From an uncultured Methanobrevibacter sp. (lineage in GTDB: Archaea > Methanobacteriota > Methanobacteria > Methanobacteriales > Methanobacteriaceae), in assembly GCF_902764455.1 (NCBI RefSeq), contig NZ_CACWVY010000001.1, forward strand, positions 54,877 through 118,876: a DNA stretch of 64,000 nt, read 5' to 3'. A program made the position numbers and the translations under genes. Numbering within the stretch: the first letter of the stretch is position 1; each line of letters begins with the position of its first letter. Shown here piece after piece: positions 47,362 to 56,591 of the stretch. Below the pieces are notes generated by a model, which made no database searches, was not told where the DNA came from, and saw only the letters and a list, made by a program, of their open reading frames with translations.

Positions 47362-48775
47362 TCTTGTTATTGACATGACCCATGGAGGAGTTAAAATAGC
47401 AGTCAGCCTTGCAAAAAAAGGCCGCAGCGTACTTGCATTTGACATCTACAATACCTTAAATGACATTGACCAAAGGATGCTTGAAATCTATGACGTGCAT
47501 CTTTTAAACAGCTTAGATGAGCTTTCAGGATACAGGGGAGATATGAGGATAATCCATCCTGTTCATCTTCCTTTGACACATTCTGAAATCATGGAAAACA
47601 ACCCTGATTTGAATTATACTTTTATGACTCATCATGAAATCATATGTGAAATCCTGAAAGACTGGGGAGACGATATTCCTGTTGTTGAAGTTACAGGAGT
47701 TAAGGGAAAGACAAGTGCAGTTTTTATGCTTAAGGAAATCCTGATTGACAAAAATCCACTAATCCTTTCAAGTCTGGGAGCCATACTATATGAAAACGGA
47801 AAGGAAATCACCCTTAAAAAGAACATATCAATAACCCCTGCAAACATCAAGGAGACAATTGATCTTGCCTACAAGATTGCAAATCCAGTCTGTAAAATCG
47901 CCGAAGGAGTTGTTGAAAGTGAAAACCTCAAAAAATACTCCTCAGCAATTTTCGAATCATCACTTGGCGTAAGCGGAGTTGGAGACGTAGGGCTTTTGAC
48001 AAACATTTCTGAAAACTATCCGATTGCAAAAGCAAACAGCAGCGCAAGCAAAGCCAAAAGGCAGGTATTCAGATGCGATACTGTAGCATGTGAAAAGGAA
48101 AGCTATGATAAATATTACAGTGATGTCAAACATTCCAGAACAAATACCTTTTCACTGAATGACAGAAGTGCAAATCTCTATCCCGAAAGCGTTGACTATT
48201 CACTTGACAAAAGCGAAATCAGAGTCAAATACTCAAATGTAAAAACAGTGAATGACAAAAATTTATCCGGAGAAATTACCGTTAAAACATTTGCTCCAGG
48301 ACCTCATCATGTATCAAATGTATTGGGAGTAATATTAACCTGTATTTGTCTTGAAATAGATACTGAAGATATAATTAAAGGATTGGATAATTTTAAAGGA
48401 CTTACTGGAAGAACTAATAAAAGAAGTAATGGAGACTTTCTAATAATCGAAGAGATTAATCCTGGAATCAACACCGATGCTATAAAACGTTCCATAGAGA
48501 TGATTGGAGATATCAACACATATGTCGTTGCCGTTGGTGGAGACTATGGAATTACATGTGAAGAAATTGACGAGACAAAAGTTGCCAACTATTTAGACAC
48601 AACCGATTGCAATATTATACTTACAGGAGACGTTGGTTCTTCAATAGCTCAAAAAATGACAAAAAATGTTAAAGTAATTGAAAATGCAGATGATGTTTAC
48701 GATATGGCTTTAAAAGATGAGAAAAATCTTCTGTTTATCTATAGGTCTGATTACAGCAAAGTTTCAAAAAGGTAA
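47354..48775 (+). CDS. cfbE: coenzyme F430 synthase (CfbE), Mur ligase-like
   Basis: CfbE closes the last ring of the nickel tetrapyrrole F430, the cofactor of methyl-coenzyme M reductase. The 473-residue protein has the CfbE N-terminal DMTHGGVKIAVSLA region, PVHLPLTHSEIM, and the Mur-ligase ATP loop EVTGVKGKTSA. The C-terminal part includes GLTGRTNKRS. The ATG at 47354 follows GGTG by 5 bases and overlaps the end of the NAD kinase fusion gene. hemC follows, giving a small tetrapyrrole group. Confidence 0.82.
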   Translation: MNNLVIDMTHGGVKIAVSLAKKGRSVLAFDIYNTLNDIDQRMLEIYDVHLLNSLDELSGYRGDMRIIHPVHLPLTHSEIMENNPDLNYTFMTHHEIICEILKDWGDDIPVVEVTGVKGKTSAVFMLKEILIDKNPLILSSLGAILYENGKEITLKKNISITPANIKETIDLAYKIANPVCKIAEGVVESENLKKYSSAIFESSLGVSGVGDVGLLTNISENYPIAKANSSASKAKRQVFRCDTVACEKESYDKYYSDVKHSRTNTFSLNDRSANLYPESVDYSLDKSEIRVKYSNVKTVNDKNLSGEITVKTFAPGPHHVSNVLGVILTCICLEIDTEDIIKGLDNFKGLTGRTNKRSNGDFLIIEEINPGINTDAIKRSIEMIGDINTYVVAVGGDYGITCEEIDETKVANYLDTTDCNIILTGDVGSSIAQKMTKNVKVIENADDVYDMALKDEKNLLFIYRSDYSKVSKR

Positions 48776-48918
48776 TTTACAGCTATTTTTAAAAAAAAAT
48801 TGAAACATTTAATAATAAATAATTATAAAAATTAACAATGTAGAACTAGTTATAAGTAAAAACTTATATTCTAGTAAAAATTGATTTTTCTAGAAAGAAA
48901 AATTCGGAGATTTAAATA

Positions 48919-49788
48919 ATGATTGTTGGAACTCGCGGAAGTCAATTGGCCCTCGCTCAAACTACACAAGTCTGTAATGACTTGTCTAGAATAACCGGCG
49001 AGAAAATTGACGTAGAAATTATTAAAACCAAAGGAGATAAAATTACTACTTCACAGCTATACAATATGGATTCAAAAGGTCTTTTTACCAAGGAATTGGA
49101 CATTGCACTGCTTGAAGAAGAAGTTGATTTTACAGTCCACAGTTTTAAGGATTTGCCAACCGAACTTGACGAGGATTTAACCGTCATTGCAGTTCCGAAA
49201 CGTGAATCTCCACATGAAGTCCTTATATCACATAAAGACTGGGATGAACTTGAGCCCGGTTCCAAGATTGGAACAAGCAGCCTTAGAAGAGAGGCCTTCA
49301 TAAATCACTATGAAAAAGATTTCGAACTGAAACCTATTCGGGGAAACATTGAAACCAGAATAGACAAGGCTTTAAACAGTGATTTGGATGGTACCATAAT
49401 GGCAGAAGCCGGACTTAAAAGGTTGAATCTTACCAAATACATTAAAAATGTATTTCCAATTGATTATTTCACACCACCGGCAGGACAGGGGGCTTTAGCA
49501 ATCATTACCAGAAAGGATTGCGAATATAACAGGACAATTTCAAAATTAAATGATTATGTCTCAATGCAGGAAGTGCTTGCAGAGAAAAAAGTGCTTGAAG
49601 AACTTGGAGTTGGCTGTCAATGGCCAATCGGATCAATAGCACGTATGAATGACAAAGAATTTAATATTTATTCAATATTATTAACTAAAGAAGGAGAAAT
49701 CCTTAAAGAGCAAACTGAGAAAGGGTCTATAAAAAATGCGCTTGAACTTGGCGAGCGTATTGGAAGACTTTTCGCTGATTATGTTTAA
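48919..49788 (+). CDS. hemC: porphobilinogen deaminase (hydroxymethylbilane synthase)
   Basis: HemC polymerises four porphobilinogen units into hydroxymethylbilane on the path to sirohaem, F430 and cobamides. The 289-residue protein has the N-terminal GTRGSQLALAQT, HSFKDLPTE, SLRREA, and the dipyrromethane-binding Cys in GVGCQWPIGS. A hairpin (48851-48868) and GGAG site lie upstream. Confidence 0.93.
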   Translation: MIVGTRGSQLALAQTTQVCNDLSRITGEKIDVEIIKTKGDKITTSQLYNMDSKGLFTKELDIALLEEEVDFTVHSFKDLPTELDEDLTVIAVPKRESPHEVLISHKDWDELEPGSKIGTSSLRREAFINHYEKDFELKPIRGNIETRIDKALNSDLDGTIMAEAGLKRLNLTKYIKNVFPIDYFTPPAGQGALAIITRKDCEYNRTISKLNDYVSMQEVLAEKKVLEELGVGCQWPIGSIARMNDKEFNIYSILLTKEGEILKEQTEKGSIKNALELGERIGRLFADYV

Positions 49789-49802
49789 ACGGAGGAATTG
49801 TA

Positions 49803-50759
49803 GTGAAAACTGTTAAAGTAGGAGTTATCGGAGTAGGAGCGATGGGTGAAAACCACGTCCGTGTATACCACAAAATGGAAGAAGCAGATTTGTTGGCTGT
49901 TTCTGACGTTAGTGAAAGAGCACTTAAAAAAATAGAAAAGAAATATGGTGCAAAAGGATATACGGAATACAGCGAACTACTCAAAAACCCGGAAATTGAA
50001 GCTGTAAGTGTATGTGTGCCGACCACATTCCACCATGCCGTGGTAATGGAAGCTATTAAAGCTAAAAAGCATGTGCTTGTAGAAAAGCCTATTGCATTTA
50101 CATTGAATGAAGCAGAAGAAATGATTGCTGCTGCAAAGGAAGCAGGAGTCATACTTGCAACTGGACATGTGGAACGGTTTAATCCAGCAGTTCAAAAGGC
50201 TAAGGAACTTATTGATGATGGAGTTATTGGAGACATAGTGTCTGCATTTGCAAAACGGGTAGGACCACTCCCACCAAGAATAAAGGATGTTGGTGTTTCA
50301 ATAGACTTGGCTATTCACGATTTAGACATTATGAATTACTTATTTGAAGAGGAAGTTACTCAGGTTTACGGAACAATGAACTCCAGTTTTGATGATTCAG
50401 AGTTCGAAGACCATGCAGAAATTATGGTAAACTTTGACAACGAATCAACTGGTATAATTGAAGTAAACTGGTTAACTCCGTACAAACGTAGAGAATTGGA
50501 ACTTACCGGTACTGCAGGAATCATTTCTGTTGATTACATTAAGCAAAGCATAGAAGTATACGGTAAATTTGCTCAAGATATTCAAATCAAACATGAAGAA
50601 CCATTGAAATGCGAATTAAAATCATTCTTAAATGCTGTTGTCAATGATTTGGAACCAGTAATTACTGGTGAAGATGGACTTAAAGCTCTTAAAATGGTTA
50701 TTGCAGCTAACAAATCTTCTAAAGAACATAAACCTATAAGTTTTGAGGAATTAGAATAA
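49803..50759 (+). CDS. Gfo/Idh/MocA family oxidoreductase
   Basis: This 318-residue NAD(P)-dependent enzyme has the Rossmann motif GVIGVGAMGENHVR, then EKP in VLVEKPIAFTLNEA and GHVERFNPAV, and the DLAIHDLDIMNYL segment with the conserved His. The GTG start follows GGAGGAATTGTA. It may act on a sugar or uronate derivative. The next gene is GfcR-like with a 9-bp gap. Confidence 0.85.
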   Translation: MKTVKVGVIGVGAMGENHVRVYHKMEEADLLAVSDVSERALKKIEKKYGAKGYTEYSELLKNPEIEAVSVCVPTTFHHAVVMEAIKAKKHVLVEKPIAFTLNEAEEMIAAAKEAGVILATGHVERFNPAVQKAKELIDDGVIGDIVSAFAKRVGPLPPRIKDVGVSIDLAIHDLDIMNYLFEEEVTQVYGTMNSSFDDSEFEDHAEIMVNFDNESTGIIEVNWLTPYKRRELELTGTAGIISVDYIKQSIEVYGKFAQDIQIKHEEPLKCELKSFLNAVVNDLEPVITGEDGLKALKMVIAANKSSKEHKPISFEELE

Positions 50760-50768
50760 GGTGATAGT

Positions 50769-51380
50769 GTGAAAGAAAAATTGATTCAAAAGGCACAGGA
50801 ACTTAGACAACATGGATTTACAACCGGAGAAATTGCAGATGAGCTTAACGTAAGTATGGACACCGCAAGATGGTTGACCCTTCAAAAAGCGGAAGCACCA
50901 AAAGCAGAAGCACCAGTGGACTTTGCAATTAACTGGAAAAACATTGGTGGAAATTCAACACGTTTAAGTTATGTTTCAGGTGCATTAAGTGATTTGGCAC
51001 TTACACACGGTGATGTAGAAGTTGTCTGTGGAGTTGCAGTAAGTGGAATCCCATTTGCAACAGTAATGACTGAATTTTTAGAAGACATGACTGGTATTGA
51101 CACTTCCCTTGCTATTTTCCACCCAAACAAACAAAGAAAAGACTCAAATGATATTGATGATGAAGGTACAATAAGTACCAATTTCGGGTCTGTTGAAGGC
51201 AAAAAAGTCGTCATTGTAGATGACGTAATTACAAGCGGAAAAACCGTACGTGAAGTCATTCACACCATAAAGGATTTAGGCGGAGAACCAACATGTGTTG
51301 TCGTACTGATTGATAAGGCAAGACTTTCAGAAATTGAAGGAATTCCAGTCGAATCCTTAATCAAAGTCGGTAGATTATAA
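50769..51380 (+). CDS. GfcR/PyrE-like phosphoribosyltransferase-type regulator
   Basis: The protein joins an N-terminal helix-turn-helix (residues 1-37, GFTTGEIADELNVSMDTARWL) to a phosphoribosyltransferase fold with the PRPP motif VVIVDDVITSGKT at about 139-151. Family members include the halophile sugar-metabolism regulator GfcR and have been annotated as orotate phosphoribosyltransferase-like. It begins with GTG after GGTGATAGT. DNA binding is likely; enzymatic activity is uncertain. A T-rich stretch follows the stop. Confidence 0.82.
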   Translation: MKEKLIQKAQELRQHGFTTGEIADELNVSMDTARWLTLQKAEAPKAEAPVDFAINWKNIGGNSTRLSYVSGALSDLALTHGDVEVVCGVAVSGIPFATVMTEFLEDMTGIDTSLAIFHPNKQRKDSNDIDDEGTISTNFGSVEGKKVVIVDDVITSGKTVREVIHTIKDLGGEPTCVVVLIDKARLSEIEGIPVESLIKVGRL

Positions 51381-51563
51381 AATCTACTACAATTTTTTCT
51401 TTTTTTAACCTAACCACTCAAAAACTTCTTTTAACCAAGTCAAAAACTATTTTAAATTCTCCAAAGAAGATTTGATACCATTTATCACCACAGGGAAAAC
51501 ATCAACAAATTTTTCGAAAGCATTAAATAGTATTAACTAACAAAATATACACAAGGTGATAAC

Positions 51564-51959
51564 ATGTACATTACAATAACCTCATTTAACAACATGCACG
51601 GTGAAAAGGCACTGAAGATAGAAGGAATTGTCAAGCTGGTAAAGGAACCGGACAATAAATACGATACCGAAGCAATATACTGCGAAATGAGACACTTTGG
51701 AAAAATAGGATATGTTGCAAACAGCGTCCAAACCGTAATCAAAGGATGCATGAGCTCAGGACGCCTCTACGACAAGATAAACGATGAATACTTTGCACAT
51801 ATAAAATTCGTATCAGGAACAAATGCAATCGCAAAAATACTGACTGCCGACGAATACATTAAAGAAGTGGAAAATCCGGAAAGCGATGTTCATTACCTGC
51901 TTGAAAATCATGAAAAAATAGATGTGGAATTCATAAGAAAACACTTTGGAGATGATTGA
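51564..51959 (+). CDS. HIRAN-domain-like protein
   Basis: This 131-residue protein has the HIRAN pattern LVKEPDNKYDTEAIYCEM followed by GKIGYVANS, a module that binds DNA or damaged DNA ends in helicases such as HLTF and also occurs alone. The N-terminus (ITITSFNNMHGEKALKIEG) is the first strand of the domain. GGTGATAAC precedes the ATG. It runs directly into the next gene with no gap (its stop ends at 51959), so the two are probably one functional unit. Confidence 0.65.
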   Translation: MYITITSFNNMHGEKALKIEGIVKLVKEPDNKYDTEAIYCEMRHFGKIGYVANSVQTVIKGCMSSGRLYDKINDEYFAHIKFVSGTNAIAKILTADEYIKEVENPESDVHYLLENHEKIDVEFIRKHFGDD

Positions 51960-52889
51960 ATGATTGCAATTGAAGACATTGAACTTTTGGAAAGTCAGTC
52001 CTATAAAAATGTTGCAATAATTCCTGTAAAAACACCTCCAACATACAAATTTGACATGATAACCCTCAAAAAAGGATTTGAACTGGGTCTTGTAGAGGTG
52101 AAAGAATGTGAAAACTCTACCGTAAACACTATTATTGTCAAAAACAACTCAGTAACACCACTTATTTTAGTTGACGGAGAGGAAATAATCGGAGGAGACC
52201 AGAACAGAATTGTCAATGCAACAATTCTAATTGCAGCAAAAAGCGAATCAGCAATACCAGTAAACTGTACAGAACATGGCCGCTGGGGCTACAAACATGA
52301 GTTTAAACAATCTGAATACATTGCAAATTTCAGAACACGCAGCGCAAAAGAAAAAGCAACACGCAGCAATATGAATGCCCAGCAGGCAGTGTGGGATTCA
52401 ATCAGCGGTCTTGAGCATTCAAGATCCTTTCACTCACCTACACAGGCAATGAGCGAAAGTTATGACAATGCAAAAGTGGATCTTGATAAAACACTAAAAA
52501 ATTTTAATGTTGCTGACGGACAGAGCGGCGTTGTTGTAATAATCGATGGAGAAATTAAAGGATTTGAACTCTTTTTAAACTCAGCAATATACAGAGAATA
52601 TCACGAAAAGATTCTGAAAAGTTATCTGGTCGATGCAGAAATAAATAATGACGTCTTTACAATAAATACAGACGCAGCAAAAAGTCTTATCAGAAGTGCC
52701 ATTGAATCAGAACATGCAGATAAACCTTCAAACGGTCTTGAAGAGGTATTTGAATTTGAAAACTCCGAAGGGCTTGGAAGAGTCTATGTCCACAAGGATG
52801 AAATAATTCACATGTCATATTTTAAAAATGAAGAAGAAAATGTTACTGAGTCAGATAATGATGTGGATGTAATGGCTGAAAATTATTAG
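51960..52889 (+). CDS. ARPP-1 domain protein
   Basis: This 309-residue protein has the ARPP-1 pattern (ARG and rhodanese-phosphatase-superfamily-associated): PLILVDGEEIIGGDQNRIVNATILI in the first third, CTEHGRWGYK, and GFELFLNSAIYREYHEKILKSY near the C-terminal half. Such domains were predicted in nucleic-acid repair and conflict contexts, with no proven activity. Its end overlaps the converging HsdM-like gene by 4 bp. Confidence 0.65.
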   Translation: MIAIEDIELLESQSYKNVAIIPVKTPPTYKFDMITLKKGFELGLVEVKECENSTVNTIIVKNNSVTPLILVDGEEIIGGDQNRIVNATILIAAKSESAIPVNCTEHGRWGYKHEFKQSEYIANFRTRSAKEKATRSNMNAQQAVWDSISGLEHSRSFHSPTQAMSESYDNAKVDLDKTLKNFNVADGQSGVVVIIDGEIKGFELFLNSAIYREYHEKILKSYLVDAEINNDVFTINTDAAKSLIRSAIESEHADKPSNGLEEVFEFENSEGLGRVYVHKDEIIHMSYFKNEEENVTESDNDVDVMAENY

Positions 52890-54568
52890 AATCTAATGTT
52901 CAGTTCATCCATCATCATATCTATTTTTTTATTTAATATTTTGATGTTTTGAGTTATTTCCCTTTTTTCATTTCTTAAATCTTCCAGTTTTACAAATTCT
53001 CCTTCAAATGTGTCAACATATCTTGAAACTGACAGATTATATTCATTATCTGCAATTTCAGAAATAGCTACAGACTGTGAAAATTTATCGATGCTTTCTC
53101 TTTTTGTGTAAACCTCAACAACATTATTTATTGAATCCGGATGCAGAGTGAGGTTTCTTTTAAAGAGTCCCGGAACGGAATATTTTGAACTTACGGCCTT
53201 ATAGTCTGATGACATGTCAACAAAGAGAATGTCATCATGAATCCTGTGTTTTTTAAATACGACAATGATTTCTGAAGGATTTGGCCTTGAAAGCTCATTT
53301 GGAATGCTTATGACAGCATCAATACAGTTTTTTTCATATGTCAGATATTTTCTCAGAAGTCCAAGAGTGTTTTTGGTTAAAAATCCCTGTGAAAGAGATA
53401 CTGCCATGATTCCGTCACCATTAAGGCATTTAATCAGATTGATTAAAAAGAGATACTCACTGTCTTTTAAGCTTTCATATTCTCCTGAAAATTCAACCTT
53501 TGAGTCATCCAGATCCATTTTCTCCAAAAGGCTTTCAAGCGTGGTGTTAAGCTCCTTATCATTTGCAAATGAATCTTCATCAATGTTGAACTTATCACTT
53601 AATAGATTTTCAAGTTCCTTTCTTTTGTTTCTCTTTGCAATTTCGCGTCTTTGAGCCTTGTTAAGACGGTGAATATTTTTGTTTGTTATTGGAGGAATCC
53701 TTGCGGTTATAGTATCAAATGATGTTGAGCTGACACCTACTGATTCGAAAGGGGATGCAAACTCAAGATACATAAAGTCAAGAGGATAATCATTGATTAA
53801 GAATTTGACAATATTGCTGGTGTAGGTGATTTTATCCTGGCTTTTTGCAAATGTGTTTTTGCTTGCAATTTCATATTCTGAAAGCTTTAAAATAGATGAA
53901 GCGTCATTTAAAAAGGGATTGTAGAAGTTGTCAATATGATCTTTGTCTGATTTTATTAAGCTGATTAAAAGAGAGGTAATGTAGTCCGGATCACTATCAA
54001 CCTGAATCAGCTTGGACTCGCTGATTCTGTCAAAAACGCTTGCAAAGGGAAATTCCCCATCAAAGGTGTCCAGTTTTGAAATGAGATAAATGATTTCTTT
54101 TACTATTATATGGTTTTCCCCTTCAAATTCATATTTGTTGAAGTTGACTGTGTCCTTGACTGCATCGAATATGAAGCTGAAGTAGCGTTCATAGTTGGAA
54201 CCTTTCTGAAATTCCACGTTTTTCACAAATGCCTCAAAAAAGTTACAAAGGAAAAAATCATCCATGTATTTGTCGTTTATGACTTCATCGAAAAAGTAGC
54301 TTGAGTCTTTTATGAAGTATCCGAAAATATTAAGGGCATCATCTCTGAAAAGCTCTTTGAAACGCATGTCTGAGTATGCCTCGTCCAATGTGATTGGCTT
54401 GTCCTCAATTATTGTCATGAAATAGTCCCTGAGCATGTCTGAGCAGTACTTGTATAAAAATGTGTAGATTGTCATGTAGGAGATGTCCGGAGATATTGAA
54501 AGCTGTCTTGTTTTTGAGATGATTTCCCTTAAGACTTTAAAGTTTCGAGACATTTTAGATTTCCTCAT
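52886..54568 (-). CDS. HsdM-like protein with degenerate methyltransferase motifs
   Basis: This protein of about 560 residues has the overall HsdM plan: N-terminal helical domain, methyltransferase core, and the characteristic SLSQGFLTKNTLGLLRKYL ... IDAVISIPNEL ... IIVVFKKHRIHDDILFVDMS region, ending in a helical tail. The catalytic motifs are lost. Motif I, normally D-P-x-x-G-x-G-G/S, reads NPFLND (217-222) with no glycines, and motif IV NPPF reads RIPP (290-293). About 80 Lys/Glu-rich residues are inserted after motif IV. The chosen ATG follows GGAGG and overlaps hsdS-like by 14 bp. DNA methylation by it is unlikely. Confidence 0.75.
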   Translation of the reverse strand: MRKSKMSRNFKVLREIISKTRQLSISPDISYMTIYTFLYKYCSDMLRDYFMTIIEDKPITLDEAYSDMRFKELFRDDALNIFGYFIKDSSYFFDEVINDKYMDDFFLCNFFEAFVKNVEFQKGSNYERYFSFIFDAVKDTVNFNKYEFEGENHIIVKEIIYLISKLDTFDGEFPFASVFDRISESKLIQVDSDPDYITSLLISLIKSDKDHIDNFYNPFLNDASSILKLSEYEIASKNTFAKSQDKITYTSNIVKFLINDYPLDFMYLEFASPFESVGVSSTSFDTITARIPPITNKNIHRLNKAQRREIAKRNKRKELENLLSDKFNIDEDSFANDKELNTTLESLLEKMDLDDSKVEFSGEYESLKDSEYLFLINLIKCLNGDGIMAVSLSQGFLTKNTLGLLRKYLTYEKNCIDAVISIPNELSRPNPSEIIVVFKKHRIHDDILFVDMSSDYKAVSSKYSVPGLFKRNLTLHPDSINNVVEVYTKRESIDKFSQSVAISEIADNEYNLSVSRYVDTFEGEFVKLEDLRNEKREITQNIKILNKKIDMMMDELNIRF

Positions 54569-55130
54569 CACTATCCCTCCAAAGTTCATTTAAAATTCCT
54601 TCCTTGAGACGCCTGTCATATTCGACAACCCTCAAATCCTCGACGATTTTTTCATTAATGGTGTCAAGAAGATCTCCCAATTTACGTTGTGTTTCAATGT
54701 CCGGCAGAACAAATTCAAGTTCCTTAATCTGTTTGAGTGAAGCATGCGGAATTCTTTCAGTGTTTGTAAGTTCGTATAACTGTTTTTTGATATGGGCGTT
54801 TGTAAGCAAGTGAGCTACAAATTCAGGGTGATGGTCTTGCTTTAATCTGATTATTGCGATTCTGTCACTTACTACAAGGCCCCCCTGGCTGACACAAACA
54901 ACGTCGTAGGGATATGGCATTTTCATCAGTATGTCTCCGGGTTTGGTGAAATGGTGTGGTCGGATATTATCCGGGTTTAGCTTGACTGATTCAAAATCGT
55001 CCAAAATTCCGTCTTTTTTTATTGATCGCTGAAGGACTATATCGAAATCCACTCCTGAATCGTCCAGGTATCGTCTGTATGAAAGTCCTGTTGACACTTC
55101 TGCGACTTGTTTTAATTTTACTTTGTTCAT
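54555..55130 (-). CDS. half-length HsdS-like specificity protein
   Basis: The 191-residue protein has one target-recognition domain, starting VKLKQVAEVSTGLSYRR and ending with the conserved helix region LPDIETQRKLGDLLDTINEKIVEDLRV; full HsdS has two such domains in about 400 residues. It would bind one half-site or dimerise. It is coupled to the degenerate HsdM gene, and no HsdR is in the window. Confidence 0.75.
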   Translation of the reverse strand: MNKVKLKQVAEVSTGLSYRRYLDDSGVDFDIVLQRSIKKDGILDDFESVKLNPDNIRPHHFTKPGDILMKMPYPYDVVCVSQGGLVVSDRIAIIRLKQDHHPEFVAHLLTNAHIKKQLYELTNTERIPHASLKQIKELEFVLPDIETQRKLGDLLDTINEKIVEDLRVVEYDRRLKEGILNELWRDSDEEI

Positions 55131-55209
55131 GTTTTCAGCCTCTTTAAAAGGAGTATTTTTGGGAAGTGGTGAGCTTCCCTAAAACAATGACATGGTTGAA
55201 ATAAGCATT

Positions 55210-55557
55210 CTATTGGTAAAGACCATCCACATCGTCGAGAAGCGGGGTCTCAGGGATTTCAGAAGGATCCACTTTTTCTGCAGAAACTCCTCCGATTACG
55301 CCGACGCTTTGGATGTTATCCTTAAGCACGGTTGTTGAAGTTATGCCAGGCCCCTGTGGAGATAGAACGAAAAGGTCCAAAAAGACTTCATCCTCTCCAA
55401 CAATGAATGCCGGTTCAATAGGTTCAGCGGATTTTGTTTGCACCTTGATTAGGATGTGTTTGGCTTCGTTTTCTCCTTCGATGCCTATTTCGTCTCGTAT
55501 GGTTTTGTCGAGACTTTTTACTTTATCACTCCAGTTGATTGAATGGTTATGGTTCAC
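55210..55557 (-). CDS. hypothetical protein
   Basis: I do not recognise this 115-residue acidic protein. It has mixed beta-strand segments (AEPIEPAFIVGEDEVFLDLFVLSP) and ends in DVDGLYQ. It begins with GTG after GAGGTGATAAT, has two TATA-like boxes upstream, and lies 79 bp before the hsdS-like gene on the same strand, with a hairpin between (55161-55179). It could belong to the same unit. Confidence 0.55.
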   Translation of the reverse strand: MNHNHSINWSDKVKSLDKTIRDEIGIEGENEAKHILIKVQTKSAEPIEPAFIVGEDEVFLDLFVLSPQGPGITSTTVLKDNIQSVGVIGGVSAEKVDPSEIPETPLLDDVDGLYQ

Positions 55558-55919
55558 ATTATCACCTCTATTTTTTTACAATTCCCACGTTTTGTGGCGT
55601 TATTCAACAATCTTTTTTAGAAAAAAACTTTCTAAAACCATTGCATTTTTTTAGAGTAAATGCAAGTTGCAATATCATGTTGAATGTAATAGTATATAAA
55701 CCTTACGATTTTTTTATAATTTTCTTAAAAAATTCAACATACTATTGTCACAATTACTTTTATCTTTGAAGTAGTATATAAACCTTTGTATTATTTTTGC
55801 ATATTTTAAGAAAAAACACAAAAATGACTATGCAAAAGGGCGGAAAATAATAAAAAAAATTCTGCGAAAATGTGCGGCAGAGTATTTTTCTGCCAAAAAA
55901 AATAGAAGGAAAGCTGAAA
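55558..55919. other. intergenic region with duplicated promoter boxes
   Basis: AGTATATAAACCTT occurs at 55691-55704 and again at 55773-55786, 82 bp apart, with similar T-rich/AAGAAAAA sequence after each. On the minus strand each reads AAGGTTTATATACT, a good TATA box for the leftward gene at 55210-55557. No coding frame was seen. Confidence 0.5.
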
Positions 55920-56486
55920 CTATGCTTCAGCTTCTTGTTTTTTGTCTTTTTTACCGGATACAATTACCATTTTTTCGTTTTCTTCATCAACTTCCATGAC
56001 AATCGGATCCGCTTCAAGTGCACCAGAGTCCTTTTCAACACATTCGTTGATTTTGGATTGAATTGCACCAATATCCTCAGTGTCGATTAAATCAACAATT
56101 TCGAGTTGCTGTTGGAATCTTTCGACACCTTCCAGAGGGACATTTTCAACAAAAGGAATAGCTCCTGTTGCCCCAATGATTTTTTTCTTGTCGGGGTCTG
56201 CCCCATTTTCATGAAGTGCCTTGAAACTCTGACCTGTAATGTGGCCCTGCACTTCAGCTCCAGCCAAAATTAAAAATCTAATATTAGGATTTGAAATGAT
56301 GTTTGCAACAACCTTTTCAATACCTAAGTTCTCTGTTTTACATGGTCCTGCAATGGCAGCTCCTGAAAGTTCTGCTTCAATGTGAGAAGCGAGGGTTGTT
56401 ACTGCAACCGGACTTTCCGGATCGCCGACAATGTAATCTCCACTGATTACCGGCCAGCCGTCTGCAGGTGCTTTTTTATCAGCCAT
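55920..56486 (-). CDS. MtrA homologue lacking the membrane anchor
   Basis: This 188-residue protein matches subunit A of tetrahydromethanopterin S-methyltransferase, which carries the cobamide in the sodium-pumping methyl transfer to coenzyme M. It has [36 protein letters not shown] with the probable cobalt-ligand H82, and [14 protein letters not shown]. Full MtrA is about 240 residues with a C-terminal membrane helix; here the chain ends in a charged tail ([10 protein letters not shown]), so it should be soluble. It stands alone, without other mtr genes. Confidence 0.85.
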   Translation of the reverse strand: MADKKAPADGWPVISGDYIVGDPESPVAVTTLASHIEAELSGAAIAGPCKTENLGIEKVVANIISNPNIRFLILAGAEVQGHITGQSFKALHENGADPDKKKIIGATGAIPFVENVPLEGVERFQQQLEIVDLIDTEDIGAIQSKINECVEKDSGALEADPIVMEVDEENEKMVIVSGKKDKKQEAEA

Positions 56487-56591
56487 GATTTAAACCTCCT
56501 AGATTTTTGATATTTAAAAATATATTTTAAGCATATTTAAAGATTATGCAATGTGTAAAATATTTAAATCAGATGAACAAAAGTAATACTG

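Noticed and set aside
55161..55179. GGGAAG/CTTCCC hairpin between the 115-residue gene and the hsdS-like gene
   Set aside because: It is not followed by T residues in the direction of transcription, so it is not called as a terminator.
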